From Corythucha ciliata (taxonomy: Eukaryota > Arthropoda > Insecta > Hemiptera > Tingidae), in assembly GCA_038030265.1 (NCBI GenBank), contig CM075939.1, forward strand, positions 28,439,253 to 28,503,252: a stretch of DNA of 64,000 bases. The letters run 5' to 3'. The stretch's first letter is position 1, and every line of letters begins with the position of its first letter. Below, in pieces: positions 1 to 12,047 of the stretch. A program made the position numbers and the translations under genes. The notes under the pieces are model-generated. The model saw nothing but the letters and a program-made list of their open reading frames with translations. It had not been told where the DNA came from and ran no database searches.

Positions 1-240
1 CCAAAAACATCATATAATGAACTTGATCGCAAATTACGTGTACTGTCACTATATTTTCTCTGAGCATCTAATTTCCGAGCACCCTGTACATTAAAAAAAG
101 GGATCGGTTTGCTTTTATTTTCCAACTATCTAGCTAAAGCGGAATATATACAATTATTAGACAACGAAAAACTGTACAAACCATGTGGGGGGGGGGGACG
201 TTTGATGGGGCTACCCCATCACATCTGTACTTGAGAAACT

Positions 241-366
241 TTTAAAGGGTATAGCAGGATAAGGGGGGAGTCCCCAGCCCTTCAAATTCGATCCGGGCGC
301 TCCAGGAGTTTCATCGTCTGGGGGAGAGGGGAACTTTTCACCCCCTTATCCTGCTACACCCTTTAA
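241..366. repeat. Foldback repeat with 26-bp arms
   Basis: Left arm 241-267 and right arm 341-366 are near-complementary (TTAAAGGGT-TAGCAGGATAAGGGGG type), separated by about 73 bases. It could be a small MITE or the paired ends of a decayed element. No clear target duplication was seen. A poly(G) run (about 186-197) lies just upstream. The remainder of 1-702 holds nothing recognisable. Confidence 0.6.
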
Positions 367-702
367 TCAAATAATGTGGTTTTCCGTTCAAATAGTTGAC
401 GTTGCATTCCATTGCAAAAGGAACTTGCACATTTTTTGGAATATTTTTTTTCGAAAAAATATTGGATTCTAAAAATATTGGTGTAACATTTATTTACAAA
501 ACCGAAAATTTGAAATAATGATTTTTTGACAGAAATGGATGGGTAGATGTAAATTTTCTTGACGGTTTTATTTCTGTCTGCTTTTCTTTTTTCGACGCGA
601 CGTTTCGTTAGAACGATCTCTAACGTCTTCTGGCGTGGCGGTAGAATTGATTTAAAATTGGATTTTTTGATTTGTTGTCCTTGTCACATGGTCAGTCTAA
701 TG

Positions 703-840
703 GCGTTTTCTATTTGCATAAAACTCCGCTCTAGAGCCGAGCATTTCCACCCGTCTTCTCTGTTACCATATGATATAATTCAGAGAAGACGGGTGGAAGT
801 GCTCGCCTTCAGAGCAGAATTTTATGGAAATAGAAAACGC
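703..840. mobile_element. Hairpin MITE, family A, copy 1
   Basis: Nearly the whole 138 bp folds on itself: the left arm GCGTTTTCTATTTGCATAAA and the inner CATTTCCACCCGTCTTCTCTG recur as their complements in the right arm. Related hairpins with the same CCACCCGTCTTCTC core occur at 12307-12433 and, diverged, at 58215-58335; half of one lies at 41310-41400. The 12307 copy is flanked by TA. The superfamily is unassigned, possibly Tc1/mariner-derived. The 100-codon open frame over this region is a by-product of the palindrome. Confidence 0.7.
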
Positions 841-3146
841 TATATCTCTGTTTGCTTATGAAGTATTTATAGGTGTAGGTGTGATATTTAAATTGGTGAA
901 CTAGGGTGTGTAATCTGCGAAAGTGGAGGGGGAGAAGCGCTGATTCGCGGCTAAAACTAAGAATAAGCCATGGTAAAGCTGGATGGTGTTGATTTCATCA
1001 AATTTGTCAAAATTAGGCACTGCGATATCCCTTGGTTTTATACACTTGTGTGTCACTAGTGAAAACAGAGGAAATTATTCTACTAATCATTAACGTGGCT
1101 TTTCACTGTACTTTTCCTTCTTAAAGACCTTAACATTGGGAGCATTCGCTGCTCATAAGGGGGGATTTCGCGTGAAACCATCGGGGGGGGGGGGGGGATA
1201 AACGCCGCTGTATCTTATATACTTATCAAGGAAATAAAGCAATAAGACGGTTAAAATAAGAAAGTGACTGATAGGGGCGGCTCGTCCACTAGGGCATTTG
1301 GGCACACGCCCCACCAAAAATAGGACCCAAAAAATATACAAAAAAAAACGAAGAATAAAGGGCAAGGTGGCTTCAGAAAAATTAGAAATTCCAGAAAAAA
1401 TAAACAAAAAGTTAGCTTCTTTCTTGCAATTTTCAGAAATTACCTTCTCATTTTGCTTCCAACAGGCGGAGATCAACCGTTCTTGGTGGAAGAGAAACCA
1501 ACATATATTTCAAGGGACAAATGAATATTTCCAATGTGGTCCTGTGCCCCGAACGCGCAGAAAATTGGGTGCGCAAAAGGCTCTATTCCCTCCCTTCCCT
1601 TCGACGCTTCATCCACAAATCCGGGCACCAACCCGGGGCTCCAATGCATTTCTACGTGGAACTGGGAATGAGCGTTCGACAACTTTTACTCTTTGTAGAA
1701 GTGTTGACGTTTCATTAAGCTGGGTTTAGTGTGGGGAGTAGAAAAACGTTGTCTAGTTGTGATAGGAGGGAAAAGGAACCTCTCGGTCTTCTCTAGATTT
1801 CAGCCGGTTTTCATTTTCAGTCGGTGTATTGTTTATTGTTGTCGTGTCGGTATTTTTTTCTTTCCTTCGAGGTGCGCTTTGTGATTTGTGCGAGGTGGTT
1901 CAGTCTTTTAATGTGCGCAGTTTCAAATTTCACATTTAAATAAAAGAGAACAAGTGTGTTAATTCAGCAATACAGGTACGCAGTTTCAAGTTAGTTTTAG
2001 CATGAATAGTGTCAAAATCTGCGGGCTCTTGGTATTCTCTCGAGAGGATTGAGATCAAGAATCTCGTTCGATTGACTCCTTCTCTAAACTTGACGCCGAA
2101 AACTAGTAAAGGTGAAGGCAAACCATCCGGAACTCGAAATGTAGACACCTATTCAAAAGCTGAGTGGTTCGACACGTCCAAGTGGTTTCGGGTTTGAGTT
2201 TTTCTCAAATGGCCATGCAGGGCAGTAGGTACCTATTGAACGCGTGTGTATGCACGTTGTCCAACAAATAATTTATCCGATGCCCGAACTTTTCCCTCAA
2301 GGCATTCTGGCTTTTACCTACACAATTCCACGAATTCCTATTCGTTAACTACTACCTATTCAGCCTATGATTGAAAAGTAAAGCATACACAAAATCCGCT
2401 ATCTCGCCGAGATTTTTAATAAATGATATTTATGAATATGTCGTGCCCCATCCCGTTAAGAGGTCACGAGCCGCCACTGCCGATAACCAATGAAAATAGG
2501 CATCCACAAGAAAATACAACAGGTAAAATCGGATTATAGGTAAGCAAGAACTGTGAGTGAAATGGATACAAAAACATCACAAAAAGCGTGAGTGCCAATG
2601 GCGGGGGTCAAGGGTTAGTAGGTTATTGACAGGTTGCCTTACTAAACAAATTCGGACTCGGGGCCTTTAACCTTATTAATTAATTAGTTAATTAACTTTA
2701 AAAACTTTATTTTTCATTTCACGTTATACATAATTATAATAGCAGAATATCCAAATGAAAATAATGCAAACTGCGTTGAAAATCATTGGGTGGACCGCAT
2801 GTAAGAGGTGAATTACGGCACAGGTGATCAGCCAGTCAGAAGACGTTTTCATGGGCATTAAAAAATCCGACTTTTTATTGCTATTTGCTAATTAGCGGCA
2901 TTGAAAAAATGTTTTTAACTACAGTGGGGTGATTTTGGATACACCACGAGCACGTAGAGAAGGGGAGATCTCAACGAAAATGTAAAGCTCTTTGGCCAAA
3001 GTAAAGACAAAACACGTATATTGTGGGGGATTACGAAAAAGAATAGGTACCTACAAGGGAAAAAAAAAAAAAAAAAAAAAAACAATCACGCTGAAACTGA
3101 CCTCTGCTCCGGCGATCTCGCAGTGGCTCGCATGCATTCCACTCCT
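841..3146. other. No gene recognised
   Basis: AT-rich sequence with short open frames on both strands that overlap each other and lack any recognisable domain. It holds a poly(G) tract at about 1184-1198 and an A-tract at 3060-3082. Nothing else could be supported. Confidence 0.5.
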
Positions 3147-3150
3147 TTTT

Positions 3151-4305
3151 AGTGCATTTCATTCTGAAAAATGCACTATTGGTCTCGTCGTGATGGTGGC
3201 AAACATGGGTCATGTCATGTTTTTTTCACGTTTCAGAACCTCTAGAACACGAATTCAGTGGTCTCCGGAATTCATATATATATATCTTATATATAACTAT
3301 ATATATATAATATTATGGCCGTTTTCTTGTTAGCACGATAACTCTCGAAGAAATTAGTTTAGCGGAACGCGCTTTGGCACAAAAATCAGTAGTCATAAGA
3401 CACCGGTCGGTATTGCATTTGGGCCAAATCGGTCAAGGTGGAGGGGGGGAAAATCGGGCTTGAAGTCGTCAAAAAATCACTAAAAATCACCAGTTGATTC
3501 TAGAAGCATCATATTCGGTACGTATACTTCATGTTAGACTAGCCTTTGATTCCCATTTTAATTTTTTGAAAAAGTCAAGGGGGAGGGGGTGGTGCCCCCG
3601 GGGAGGAAGTAAGTGTGTGGTCTTGTTAGCACGATAACTCTCGTAGAAATTAATTTAGCAGAACGCGCTTTATCTAAAAAATCAGTAGTCATAAGACACC
3701 GGTCGGTATTGCATTTGGGCCAAATCGGTCAAAGTGGAGGGGGGGAAAATAGGGGTTGAAATGGTAAAAAAATCACTAAAAATCACCAGTTGATTCTAGA
3801 AGCATCATATTCGGTACGTATACTTCATGTTAGACTAGCCTTTGATTCCCATTTTAATTTTTTGAAAAAGTCAAGGGGGAGGGGGTGGTGCCCCCGGGGT
3901 GGAAGTAAGTGTGTGGTCTTGTTAGCACGATAACTCTCGTAGAAATTAATTTAGCAGAACGCGCTTTATCTAAAAAATCAGTAGTCATAAGGCACCGGTC
4001 GGTATTGCATTTGGGCCAAATCGGTCAAAGTGGAGGGGGAAAATAGGGGTAGAAATGGTAAAAAAATCACAACAAATCACCAGTTGATTCCAGAAGCATT
4101 ATATTCGGTATGATGATTCCATTTTGAAATAGCCTTTGATTCCTTTAAGTTCAGCTTAAGCAAACCCGGCAGCAAACAGTACGAGGGAGGGTCAAACATA
4201 AACGAAACAAATCATGGTCTCAACATTACTACTTCTGGGACGGCTTAGGGTATCCGTATACAAAATGAAATGCACTCTTTCCGACCGCCAGCTGCCGGAG
4301 CGAAA
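3151..4305 (+). mobile_element. Helentron-like non-autonomous element (HINE-type), copy 1
   Basis: The 5' end begins AGTGCATTTCATT and immediately forms a small hairpin with AAATGCACT. The complement AATGAAATGCACT lies just inside the 3' end and is followed by a GC hairpin (4285-4298, CCGCCAGCTGCCGG) and a T-run. Between them come a conserved 5' block, an (AT)n microsatellite (3272-3315) and three tandem units of about 296 bp starting at 3329, 3625 and 3921. Asymmetric terminal inverted repeats, a microsatellite, internal tandem blocks and a 3' stem-loop match the described architecture of Helentron-associated INE/DINE-1 elements. There is no Rep/helicase ORF, so it is non-autonomous. Confidence 0.7.
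3329..4140 (+). repeat. Three tandem ~296-bp units inside Helentron-like copy 1
   Basis: Each unit opens with GTTAGCACGATAACTCTCG and runs through a block reading CACCGGTCGGTATTGCATTT and a G-rich stretch. Starts at 3329, 3625 and 3921 give a period of 296. The third unit is cut short and diverges near 4100. The reverse-orientation copy at 29519-31791 has two such units, and the copies at 14283 and 27835 have one. Confidence 0.85.
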
Positions 4306-4569
4306 TTTTTTTTTTTTTCTCTCTGTCTGTCCTCTCCTCGATTTAATTAAAATTTAATTTTTCCTTTTATGTTGCCTCCTCCACAAGAATATGGGGGTAT
4401 TCATGCTCGGAAGTTTAACATATGTTATCGACGTAAACTCTGTTATTTCGTATTTTTTGTGTTCAGTTTCTCCGTTTCTATGGCCTTACCCATCTGTTCG
4501 GAATTTAGCAAATAACAAATACAAGGTTTAACATTTTTCATGAATACCCCTTATATTTCAGAAAAATTT

Positions 4570-4800
4570 AACAATACGATTCCGGAATGATTTCATTCAA
4601 CGACATTCATGACATGTTTCTTGGAAATCGTTCTGCAACATATCAACAAAATATGGCAGACATGTTTCTGGAAAATCATTCACCAATATCTCTCATCGTT
4701 CTTTCTGAAATATTTCAACTAACCCAGCCACCATATTTCAGAAGTTTATTCAGTCGTAATGTTCGAAACAGTTCTGAAATGTTCCTGAAGTCTCTTGCCT
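4570..4800. repeat. Degenerate short tandem repeat (TTTCTGGAAAT type)
   Basis: Irregular repeats of a unit like ATGTTTCTGGAAATCATTC alternate with ATATTTCAG. The same style of repeat occurs at about 6600-6850, so the hAT element at 5785-6500 lies between two blocks of it. The rest of 4306-5784 holds no recognisable gene. Confidence 0.5.
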
Positions 4801-5784
4801 TTTTTCGTACCAAAGTGGGTTTGTACTAACACAAAGTACAAGGTGGACCCCAAACGACGAGGTACTGGAATATTGTGGTGTTTCGGAGCCTATAAAAATG
4901 AATCTGGAATAAAAACAAAAACTGCCTGAAAAAAATGTAATACAATTAACTTAAAAATTACTTTAATAATATTGAAAATGAAGGAATGGAATTACATCAA
5001 AATACTTGAATTATCGGCTCAGTCGCAGTCGAAGACAAAGGTGTCTCATGGGTAGGGATTACTCGTTCATTCCCATCATGTCTGCAAATTCATTACATGA
5101 ACGACAAATGACTCAGGGCTATTTAATTTTAGAGCGACATTTCTATAGGAAATTATTGTATGTATGTACCTCCTCGAGTGTATTCTATGACGGTGAAGTC
5201 ACTTCAGGGGAGGGTGTCGCTCTCTGGTCTGCTCTCTTCTTTTCTCTCGTATTTGAATTTGAACAGAACTCTTAATATTATAATCCGTCACCAACAATTA
5301 TTTAAAATGAACCGAATCAACGATTGGTACAAAGTCTCAAAGCAGTTAATAAGTAGGTAGGTACCGATGGCTTCAATTTTGTCCATATAGCTTTAATTTA
5401 AAGATTACTTCCCTTGATGGCTTCCGGGCGGCAAGATTTAGATAGAGTTCGATGCTGTTTTGTGTTTTCATCGCAAGCACCAAACGGTTTCTTCTGCCAC
5501 CGTCATCATAGAGACGCGTAAAAAGGCGGTCTACCTTTCTCATCACAGAATATTCTTCCTGTTGACATCTAACCCTCTTTAATGAATATAATAATACTAT
5601 TAATTCGCATGGGCGAAAAAAGTGGAAAATTCCGGGTACTCAATATTCACAGTTTTCTTGAACTTTGCCGTCCAATGCGATGTAGAAGAGGAATAACATA
5701 ATTTCTTTGTGATTTCAGTTTGCTCAACTTTTGGCCTCTCATGCAAGTAAATAAAATAAAATACACATATTATGTTCTTGTAAC

Positions 5785-6500
5785 CAGGGATGTGCCGCGT
5801 AATTTACACCAATTTTTTACAGCATTGTTTACGCGTAAACAATGGCGTAATTTACAGTGACTTTGTTAACTGTAAACAAATTTGTGTAAAGAATGTAAAC
5901 ATTGAAACTGCAGTGGAGGCTTGTGGACTCTTCATCAGGTGGGACACGTCATCCTCTGTGATTATCAAATATGAGCGGAATGAAAAACATAATAATTGTA
6001 CCTACTCGTAATTCAAGATTTCGTGGTTTCGGAAAATTCCGAATAACTTTAGAAGAAAGCTTAGGCTTCGGACTAATTCGCCATTGAAAATTGACTAAGA
6101 ACACAAGAGCAAAATAGGTGCGCCACACGAGAAAGAGCTGCTTGGACTTCTTAAGCGTGTAAGTTTACTGAAAGGATAGGCCATTACACCCCCCTCTACC
6201 ATCCATTCATAAATTATAATACTCGCCTAATTTACAAATCAGGGTAGTCAAATCACGAATTTTCACGTAATTTCTACAAAAAAGAGCAAAACTAGAAGTA
6301 CCCAAAAAACTCTAGGCCTGTGAACCAACCCAGAAAACTATAGATCTACAGGAAAAACTGTAAATCGGGCATCACATAACAGGTGTCAACCGCTGTTACG
6401 CACTTGACATAACCTAAAATTACTTTCTTATGAATTGTTGACACTGTTTACCAGCGTAAACTGTAAAGAATAATTGTTTACACGTAAACGCACATCCCTG
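5785..6500. mobile_element. Non-autonomous hAT transposon with intact ends
   Basis: Termini CAGGGATGTGC (5785) and its exact complement (ending 6500) form an 11-bp TIR of hAT type. They are flanked by a perfect 8-bp target duplication CTTGTAAC (5777-5784 and 6501-6508), the hallmark of hAT insertion. Both ends are crowded with GTTTAC/GTAAAC motifs, which resemble the subterminal transposase-binding repeats of the superfamily. The 716-bp body has no transposase frame, so it would depend on an autonomous relative. Perfect ends and target duplication suggest a fairly recent insertion. Confidence 0.92.
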
Positions 6501-6599
6501 CTTGTAACAATATGAGTGTGCATCGTATTGATTGAACAATAAAATAAAATATTATGATTTTATGATAATCGGCAGGAATCGTATAGCATTGTATCAGAC

Positions 6600-6850
6600 A
6601 CTTTGGCGGATATGTTTTAGCAAAATAAGACTGATATCACTCTTTGCATTATATCAGCTATGAAACAAAATATTGCAATCATTTCCCGTCGTGCTTCTGA
6701 ATTATTTCAGAATAATTTTCCGAAATGTTTCTGGGGAACATATCAGACATGTTTCTGGAAATATTATCGAAATGCTTCTGAAATAATTCCAATGAAATAA
6801 TGCAATAGAAATATTGTTATGTCACAGAAATGTTTCTGAAATATATCCTT
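6600..6850. repeat. Second block of degenerate TTTCTGGAAAT-type repeat
   Basis: Units such as GAAATGTTTCTGGGGAAC and ATGTTTCTGGAAATATT repeat irregularly, matching the block at 4570-4800 across the hAT insertion. Confidence 0.45.
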
Positions 6851-7329
6851 GCCAATGGGGTGGCTTTGGAGGGGACGGGGCGGAGGGCGGCCCATATCTC
6901 TCCTCTCCACCACAGGTTTTCTTTGCTCGCATAGCGTTGCATAACTCAATAAAATTCGTTTTCAGTTACCAATTGTCAGTAATCAATAAATTGTTTTTCC
7001 GATTTCCGACCTCATGCAAGTTCCCTATTGAACCGGAAAATTAGCCATAGCGACTCGAACATTCGGAACAACAGTAACTGATTTTTCTTTCAGCAAAAAA
7101 ACGCGCCGAATTCACGAAGTAGGCAAATTTTTCGTGTAGTAAGCAGTTTCATTAATTAGGCTCAACATAATACAATGAGGCAATCAGTTCTGCAACATTC
7201 TCTCTATGCCACTAATATGATGAGCACCAATGGCACTAATATGGCATAATATCCTATTCCACAAGCGTCACAAAAACTGCCAGCCGGCTTGAAATAAGAC
7301 TATACATATAAGTCTCTCAAAGAGAGAAG

Positions 7330-8470
7330 GCTACAAAGTCCTCTGTTACAGGGGTCGAAAAAGAGGACACCCTTGCAACGGAGGCTTATCCGTAGTGAGG
7401 GCTAGACGTGTTGTCGAAGACGAAAAGGGGGGGGGGGAGCGAGTTTGGCTGAGCCAAAATACTCTATGGAAGAGGCGGCTGAAGACGAGAAGAGAAAGCA
7501 GTCGACTTCCGGAGAAGGAGTGTAAAGAGAACGACGCTTTAGGGAAGGAGAAAGTACTAAGTGAAACAAACGATCTTCCGGTACTCCTCATCGAGTGGTT
7601 GACAGGAACTCAGGAAGGGAACCTGAAAGCTGGGCAAAACAGGTTTAACTTCAAACGAAGTGGAGACCTTGTTGGCTGAGCCTACTAGCCTAGGCAATCG
7701 AAGGGGGAAGTATACCGTTCTTCACCAACACGGCTTTGAGAAAAGCCAGTGAAGAAGGCTTTAAGAGATTGCTCGTGAGCTCGACTATATAGCAATATGA
7801 GCGAGCAAGTTTTCCCTGCGGAGAGGAAAATAAAGAAACAAGCCCTTTGGAAAGCACCCCGGCAAGGGTATGAAGAGAGGAAGAGTTTTAAAAAAGCGAA
7901 GCGAAGAGAGCAAAGAACGTTGAGAGAAAAGCGTGGCGACGAGGGTTGGGGGCCTTTTCAGGTCTTATCCTTCCTCAGACATCACAGCTCGACGAGGTTT
8001 CGCTTGGGGGGGCCTTTTCCAGGTCTTATCCCTTGTCTCAACTTCAGCCTTCAGTCAGCTCGAAGGCTTCAGTCTTCAGGTCGATCCAGTTCGGAAGTAG
8101 GGGTGAATGTGGAGCGTCGAAGAGTAGAGAGAAGGGTGCCCCTGCTGCCGTGTTGAATAGTAACATTGTTCGTATTTATATGAAGGAGGCGGCTGGAGAT
8201 TGGCTCTTGAAAAGAAAACGAAAGAAATAAAGAGATCTGATAGGCTCGCATAGTGAAAAGTTAAAAAAGATGTTTTGTCGAGTCAGCAAGATTTTTGAAA
8301 GTCGAAATAGGAGCTGAGGGGTGAGGAGGGCCGCGCCCTTCCGTCGTCTGAAAGTAAGCCGCTAGAGAGAAGCCAACAAGTGAAGTAAAAGGATAAAGAT
8401 TTGGAAAGAAAGAAACAAGATTTTGGACTTCATAATTTTGAGTAAGATAATTACCGTCCGGTAACACCTC
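7330..8470. other. Purine-rich compositional island, origin unknown
   Basis: This stretch is much richer in G and GA than its surroundings, contains few T-rich runs, and carries overlapping open frames of 94-119 codons (7395-7679, 7797-8156 plus) that are arginine/lysine-rich and show no known domain. The frames look like products of composition. I do not recognise the sequence; organellar or other foreign DNA, or a decayed element, are all possible. Confidence 0.3.
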
Positions 8471-9023
8471 ATACTCAAAAAATAAATGAGGCGTCTCTCA
8501 GGTGGGTTTACACTTAATTGAGATCAACTCTCGAAAGAGAAATAAGTGCCCAACTTTATTGCTCACTATCGTGTATCTGAACCTTAACGTACCTTAGGCC
8601 GGGTGCACACGAGCGTCAATTGACGCGCGTTAGAACAAATACCTAGAAGTCTATGGGGCAGTGCACGCGTAACGCCGCTGCAAGAGACGCCCGACGGCTA
8701 GCTTGAATTGACGCCGGTTTCTGTGGAACGCGCTCCCCTTTTTTACCGCTCGCTTACCCTCCGATACCTACAAATACACAGAAGTTTATGGAGCAGTGCA
8801 CACGGGCAGTCGGGCGTCACTTGCCGCTCGGCGTCGCAGGAGTGAGACAGCTGTTATTCTTATTCATTTTTTTTTTCAAACACTTTCATTTTTGAATTAT
8901 TACTTCTCAATAATAAGACTTTGTAATCGGATCGCAAACAATTTTTTTACCCCCCCCCCCCCTCAAAATTTGTAGTTTTACGTTTCAAAGTGCGTAGAAT
9001 CCAAATCTGAAATAAAAAAAAAG

Positions 9024-9340
9024 GTCCGTCCGCCGTCCGGGCCATATCTTGCCCTAGGATTGCTCGAAAAAACTCGTTCTTTCGCACATAGACTCCATTT
9101 GGGGTCTAGTTGGTCCTAACATCTGATCAGTTTGATCAAATAACTCCCTGGGGTTTTATGGGCCAAAAGCGGGTCCAAAATGGGATTCAAGGATTTGGAT
9201 CAAAGGATTTGGGATCAAAGGGGTGTGGGGTGTCGATTTTCATGTAATTTCAAGCCGGCTTTGACTACATCCATGAATAATAAACCTATTAACAGTCGAA
9301 ATAATACGGCATCGTTCGATAATTCGCAGCGTTTTTTTTT
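9024..9340 (+). repeat. Repeat family B fragment
   Basis: Starts GTCCGCCGTCCGGGCCATAT and runs through GACTCCATTTGGGGTCTAGT and CTGATCAGTTTGATC. Inverted copies lie at 13170-13430 and 13800-14279. The GGACGGACATT edge also occurs alone near 18419-18430 and 39829-39841. The type of element is not identified. Confidence 0.6.
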
Positions 9341-9440
9341 TTTTTTTTTTTTAGTTTTAAAAAATAAATGAAGAATGAGGAAGTAACATAAAAATCGCTG
9401 GAAACATTTTTTTTCTAAAGACAATGACTAAATATGACCA

Positions 9441-9540
9441 GGGCCCTATTGCACAATGTTTTATTAGCTAATTTCACAGCTGTTTTATTAGCTAATATTA
9501 GCTATATTATTAGCTAATAAAACATTGTGCAATAGGGCCC
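9441..9540. mobile_element. 100-bp near-perfect palindromic MITE
   Basis: GGGCCCTATTGCACAATG... is mirrored exactly to ...CATTGTGCAATAGGGCCC, with arms of about 45 bp rich in TTAGCTAAT. The GGGCCC-TTGCAC end resembles PIF/Harbinger termini. No clear TWA duplication is visible. It is nested in the 8597-10144 element. Confidence 0.75.
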
Positions 9541-9844
9541 AGGAATTGAATATTAGTGCGTAAATGATTGATTTCGTTTTATAGTGAATTAATAAAACTT
9601 GCCAATTTTTTTGTTACCTTAAACGGCCTTAACGGCCGGTCTGAGACTCGTGACGTGTTTAAGGGGTTGTGACTCCTCCCACCTCTCCGCATCCTGGCTG
9701 TTATAGGCTAGATAGTTTTGGTACCCAAGCTATCACGACAGCATGATTTTGGAAAATGTGTTACTTCCTCATTGGAAGTCGATACTGAATTATTCATTCA
9801 TGAAGTCCAAATTCATCCCTCAATTTGGAATGTGAGGAGTGAGG

Positions 9845-9911
9845 AATACAAGGATAGAAACAAGGATAGAATACAAGGATAGAATACAAGGATAGAGTAC
9901 AAGGACAGAAA
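9845..9911. repeat. Minisatellite, ACAAGGATAGAAT unit
   Basis: Five adjacent copies of a 13-14-base unit (ACAAGGATAGAAT with small changes) inside the Harbinger-like element. Confidence 0.85.
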
Positions 9912-10144
9912 TTCGGTATTACTGTGTATATACCTATACACGGCAACCGAAAAAATTATTTTCTTCTTCAACAATTGAGCCCTGCGATCCATCTTGTTCA
10001 GTGGAAGAGGAAAGACTGTCTAGCAAACGCTCGCAACCACCAAGTGACGAGCGTCAAGTGACGCGCGTCAATTGTTGCTCGAACGCTCGTGTGCATTGAA
10101 CCAAAAAGTGACGCGCGTCAATTTACGCTCGTGTGCACCCGGCC

Positions 10145-12047
10145 TTAACCATCCAATACTTCTCACAGGAGTCACAGGCATGTGCGCTCGAAAAAATGTC
10201 CATACAAAGCGATACAAAGGAGGAAAAAATTAAGAGCTGGGGAAGGGGTGGGTAACTATCAACTTCAGAATCATCTCTTCCTCATCCCCCTTGTAAGATC
10301 TCATTCATTGAAGAATGCGAAATATGAAACTGTCTCTTCTCCCAACACTTTTTGCAGATGATGAGGGGACGGGGAGCGTCAGTCTGAGTACAAATCCCCC
10401 CCCCCACCAGCCCGTCTCATACTTTCCATAAACAAAGAAAAAATTATATGGGGGGGGGGAACAACCCCCCGCTTACCTCACTACCCATCAACCCGATATT
10501 ATCCTCCTCCTCCCAACCATAACTACTCTCATTTCATCAAAGAAAAACTCAAGGGGGGCACTGCCCCCGAAAAGTGAGGACAGAACCAGCTTTTTTACCC
10601 TACTGCCCTGTTACCTTTTCCGTAAATTAAATTGTGTCCAAAGGAACCTGTCCTTTGAGCCGGACAGCGCAGGGCAGCTGTGATGCCCTGTTGCGTGTTT
10701 GAGCAACTTTGTCCAAAAATCCGTCAGGTCCCCTCTCCTAAATACTATAGTGATGAACTGGTGAGCAATGCAAGACCAAGATTGTAGAAGAGACTTCGTC
10801 TTGGTCTTGTTTAGTGAAGGAAGGTCTTGGTCTTGGTGTGTTGCTCTTGCGGGCTGTCTAGATCTTGCTGCAAGAGTCTTGTTGTTCTTGCTTTGTTGGC
10901 TTTTACTTCCATGTTACCGTAGGGAAGGAAGTGTAGCTGAAGCTGGTGTACCATATTCGTGTTCCTGGACCCCAAAAAAGGCCTAAATCTCGATTTTCAG
11001 TTTGGCGCCTGTCGTCCACTTTATGGTAAATTTTCCTCGACAGGTCTGGACGAGTGGCGGCTCAAAATTTGTCTTGATCCTTAGATTTACACCCTGAAAT
11101 TTGAAAGCGATTGGTGTCGAGCGATATGGAAGATATTTAACAAAATGTGCTCGATGTAAAAATGGTTGGATCCTCATAATTCTAACTGATTGTTATACAA
11201 ATTGATGATCGATCGTTCAAAATCTTCATCTAGGTTCCTAGAAGATGCTGCTAAAATTTGAATAAGATTTGTTGAGCGGCACAGTTGCTACAGGTTGGAA
11301 TGCGTTTGTTAAATTCAAGATTCTTTTATACGTGTTTTGCATTGTTCTTTGTAATTTATTAATTAATTTTACGCGAAGGTCGATTTATATAGGCTCGGTT
11401 TTACGTTAGTGTGACAGTCTTTGGAAAAGGGGGATTACGTTGTACTCACGAATATTCACTCCTGGGGTCCGAGGACGTCACGGGGAAGTCCGACTTCCGG
11501 GTGCGTCTTCGACGAACAACCGCTCAACAACGGAGTCAAGGTTTCACAGCGAACTGATGGACCGGTGATTTGCAGACAAACAGAGGACAAAAGAAAAAAA
11601 GACCGGTGCTCGCGCTTCGCTAGTCGTTCTCTTATTTGTTTCCCGAAAGCCCAACGAAGACGTCCCTGTTTTCCTGGGCGCTGGTCAAAAACGCTCTTCC
11701 CTTCGACGCTGGCCAAAAACACTCTCATTTTCTCTACGGTCTGCGTTTTCCTTTTTCCCTTGGCCCTTCTTTCCCCCCACTTCTTCGCTACCGAAATGCG
11801 TCTCAATGTGGGTTCTCACGCAGTCGTTCATTTCCGGCTTTATACGGGAAGTGTCGTGAGGTCCCCCCCTTCCTTTTTTCCACTTTGAATGGTCTACATT
11901 TCATATTGAAAAAACACCTTAAAAACATCCCAGTGATCCTTCGGAATTTACGAATTGTAAAATTTATTTTTTCAGTTTCATTCATTTATACGTATATATT
12001 TTTCGTCTACGGCTCACCGTATACTGAAACAAATTCAACCTCCCTTA
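10145..12047. other. No gene recognised; CT-rich block and GGTCTTG repeats
   Basis: 10750-10890 repeats CAAGACCAAG and its complement CTTGGTCTTG, giving an imperfect hairpin. 11420-11890 is CT-rich and GC-richer than its flanks, with overlapping frames on both strands that have no recognisable domain. Poly(C) and poly(G) tracts occur at about 10397 and 10451. Confidence 0.4.

Larger units (their letters stand above)
8597..10144. mobile_element. PIF/Harbinger-like non-autonomous transposon
   Basis: Ends GGCCGGGTGCACACGAGCGT (8597) and its complement (ending 10144) form a TIR of over 30 bp, flanked by TTA on both sides (8594-8596, 10145-10147). TTA duplications and GG-C-TGCACAC termini fit PIF/Harbinger. 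The subterminal regions repeat the GCGTCAATTGACGCGCG theme. No transposase remains. The interior carries later arrivals: a family-B repeat (9024-9340), a 100-bp palindrome (9441-9540) and a short minisatellite. Confidence 0.82.

Noticed and set aside
7395..8156. Arginine/lysine-rich proteins in the purine-rich island
   Set aside because: Opposing and overlapping frames in skewed sequence, with no domain, start context or splice structure to support a gene.
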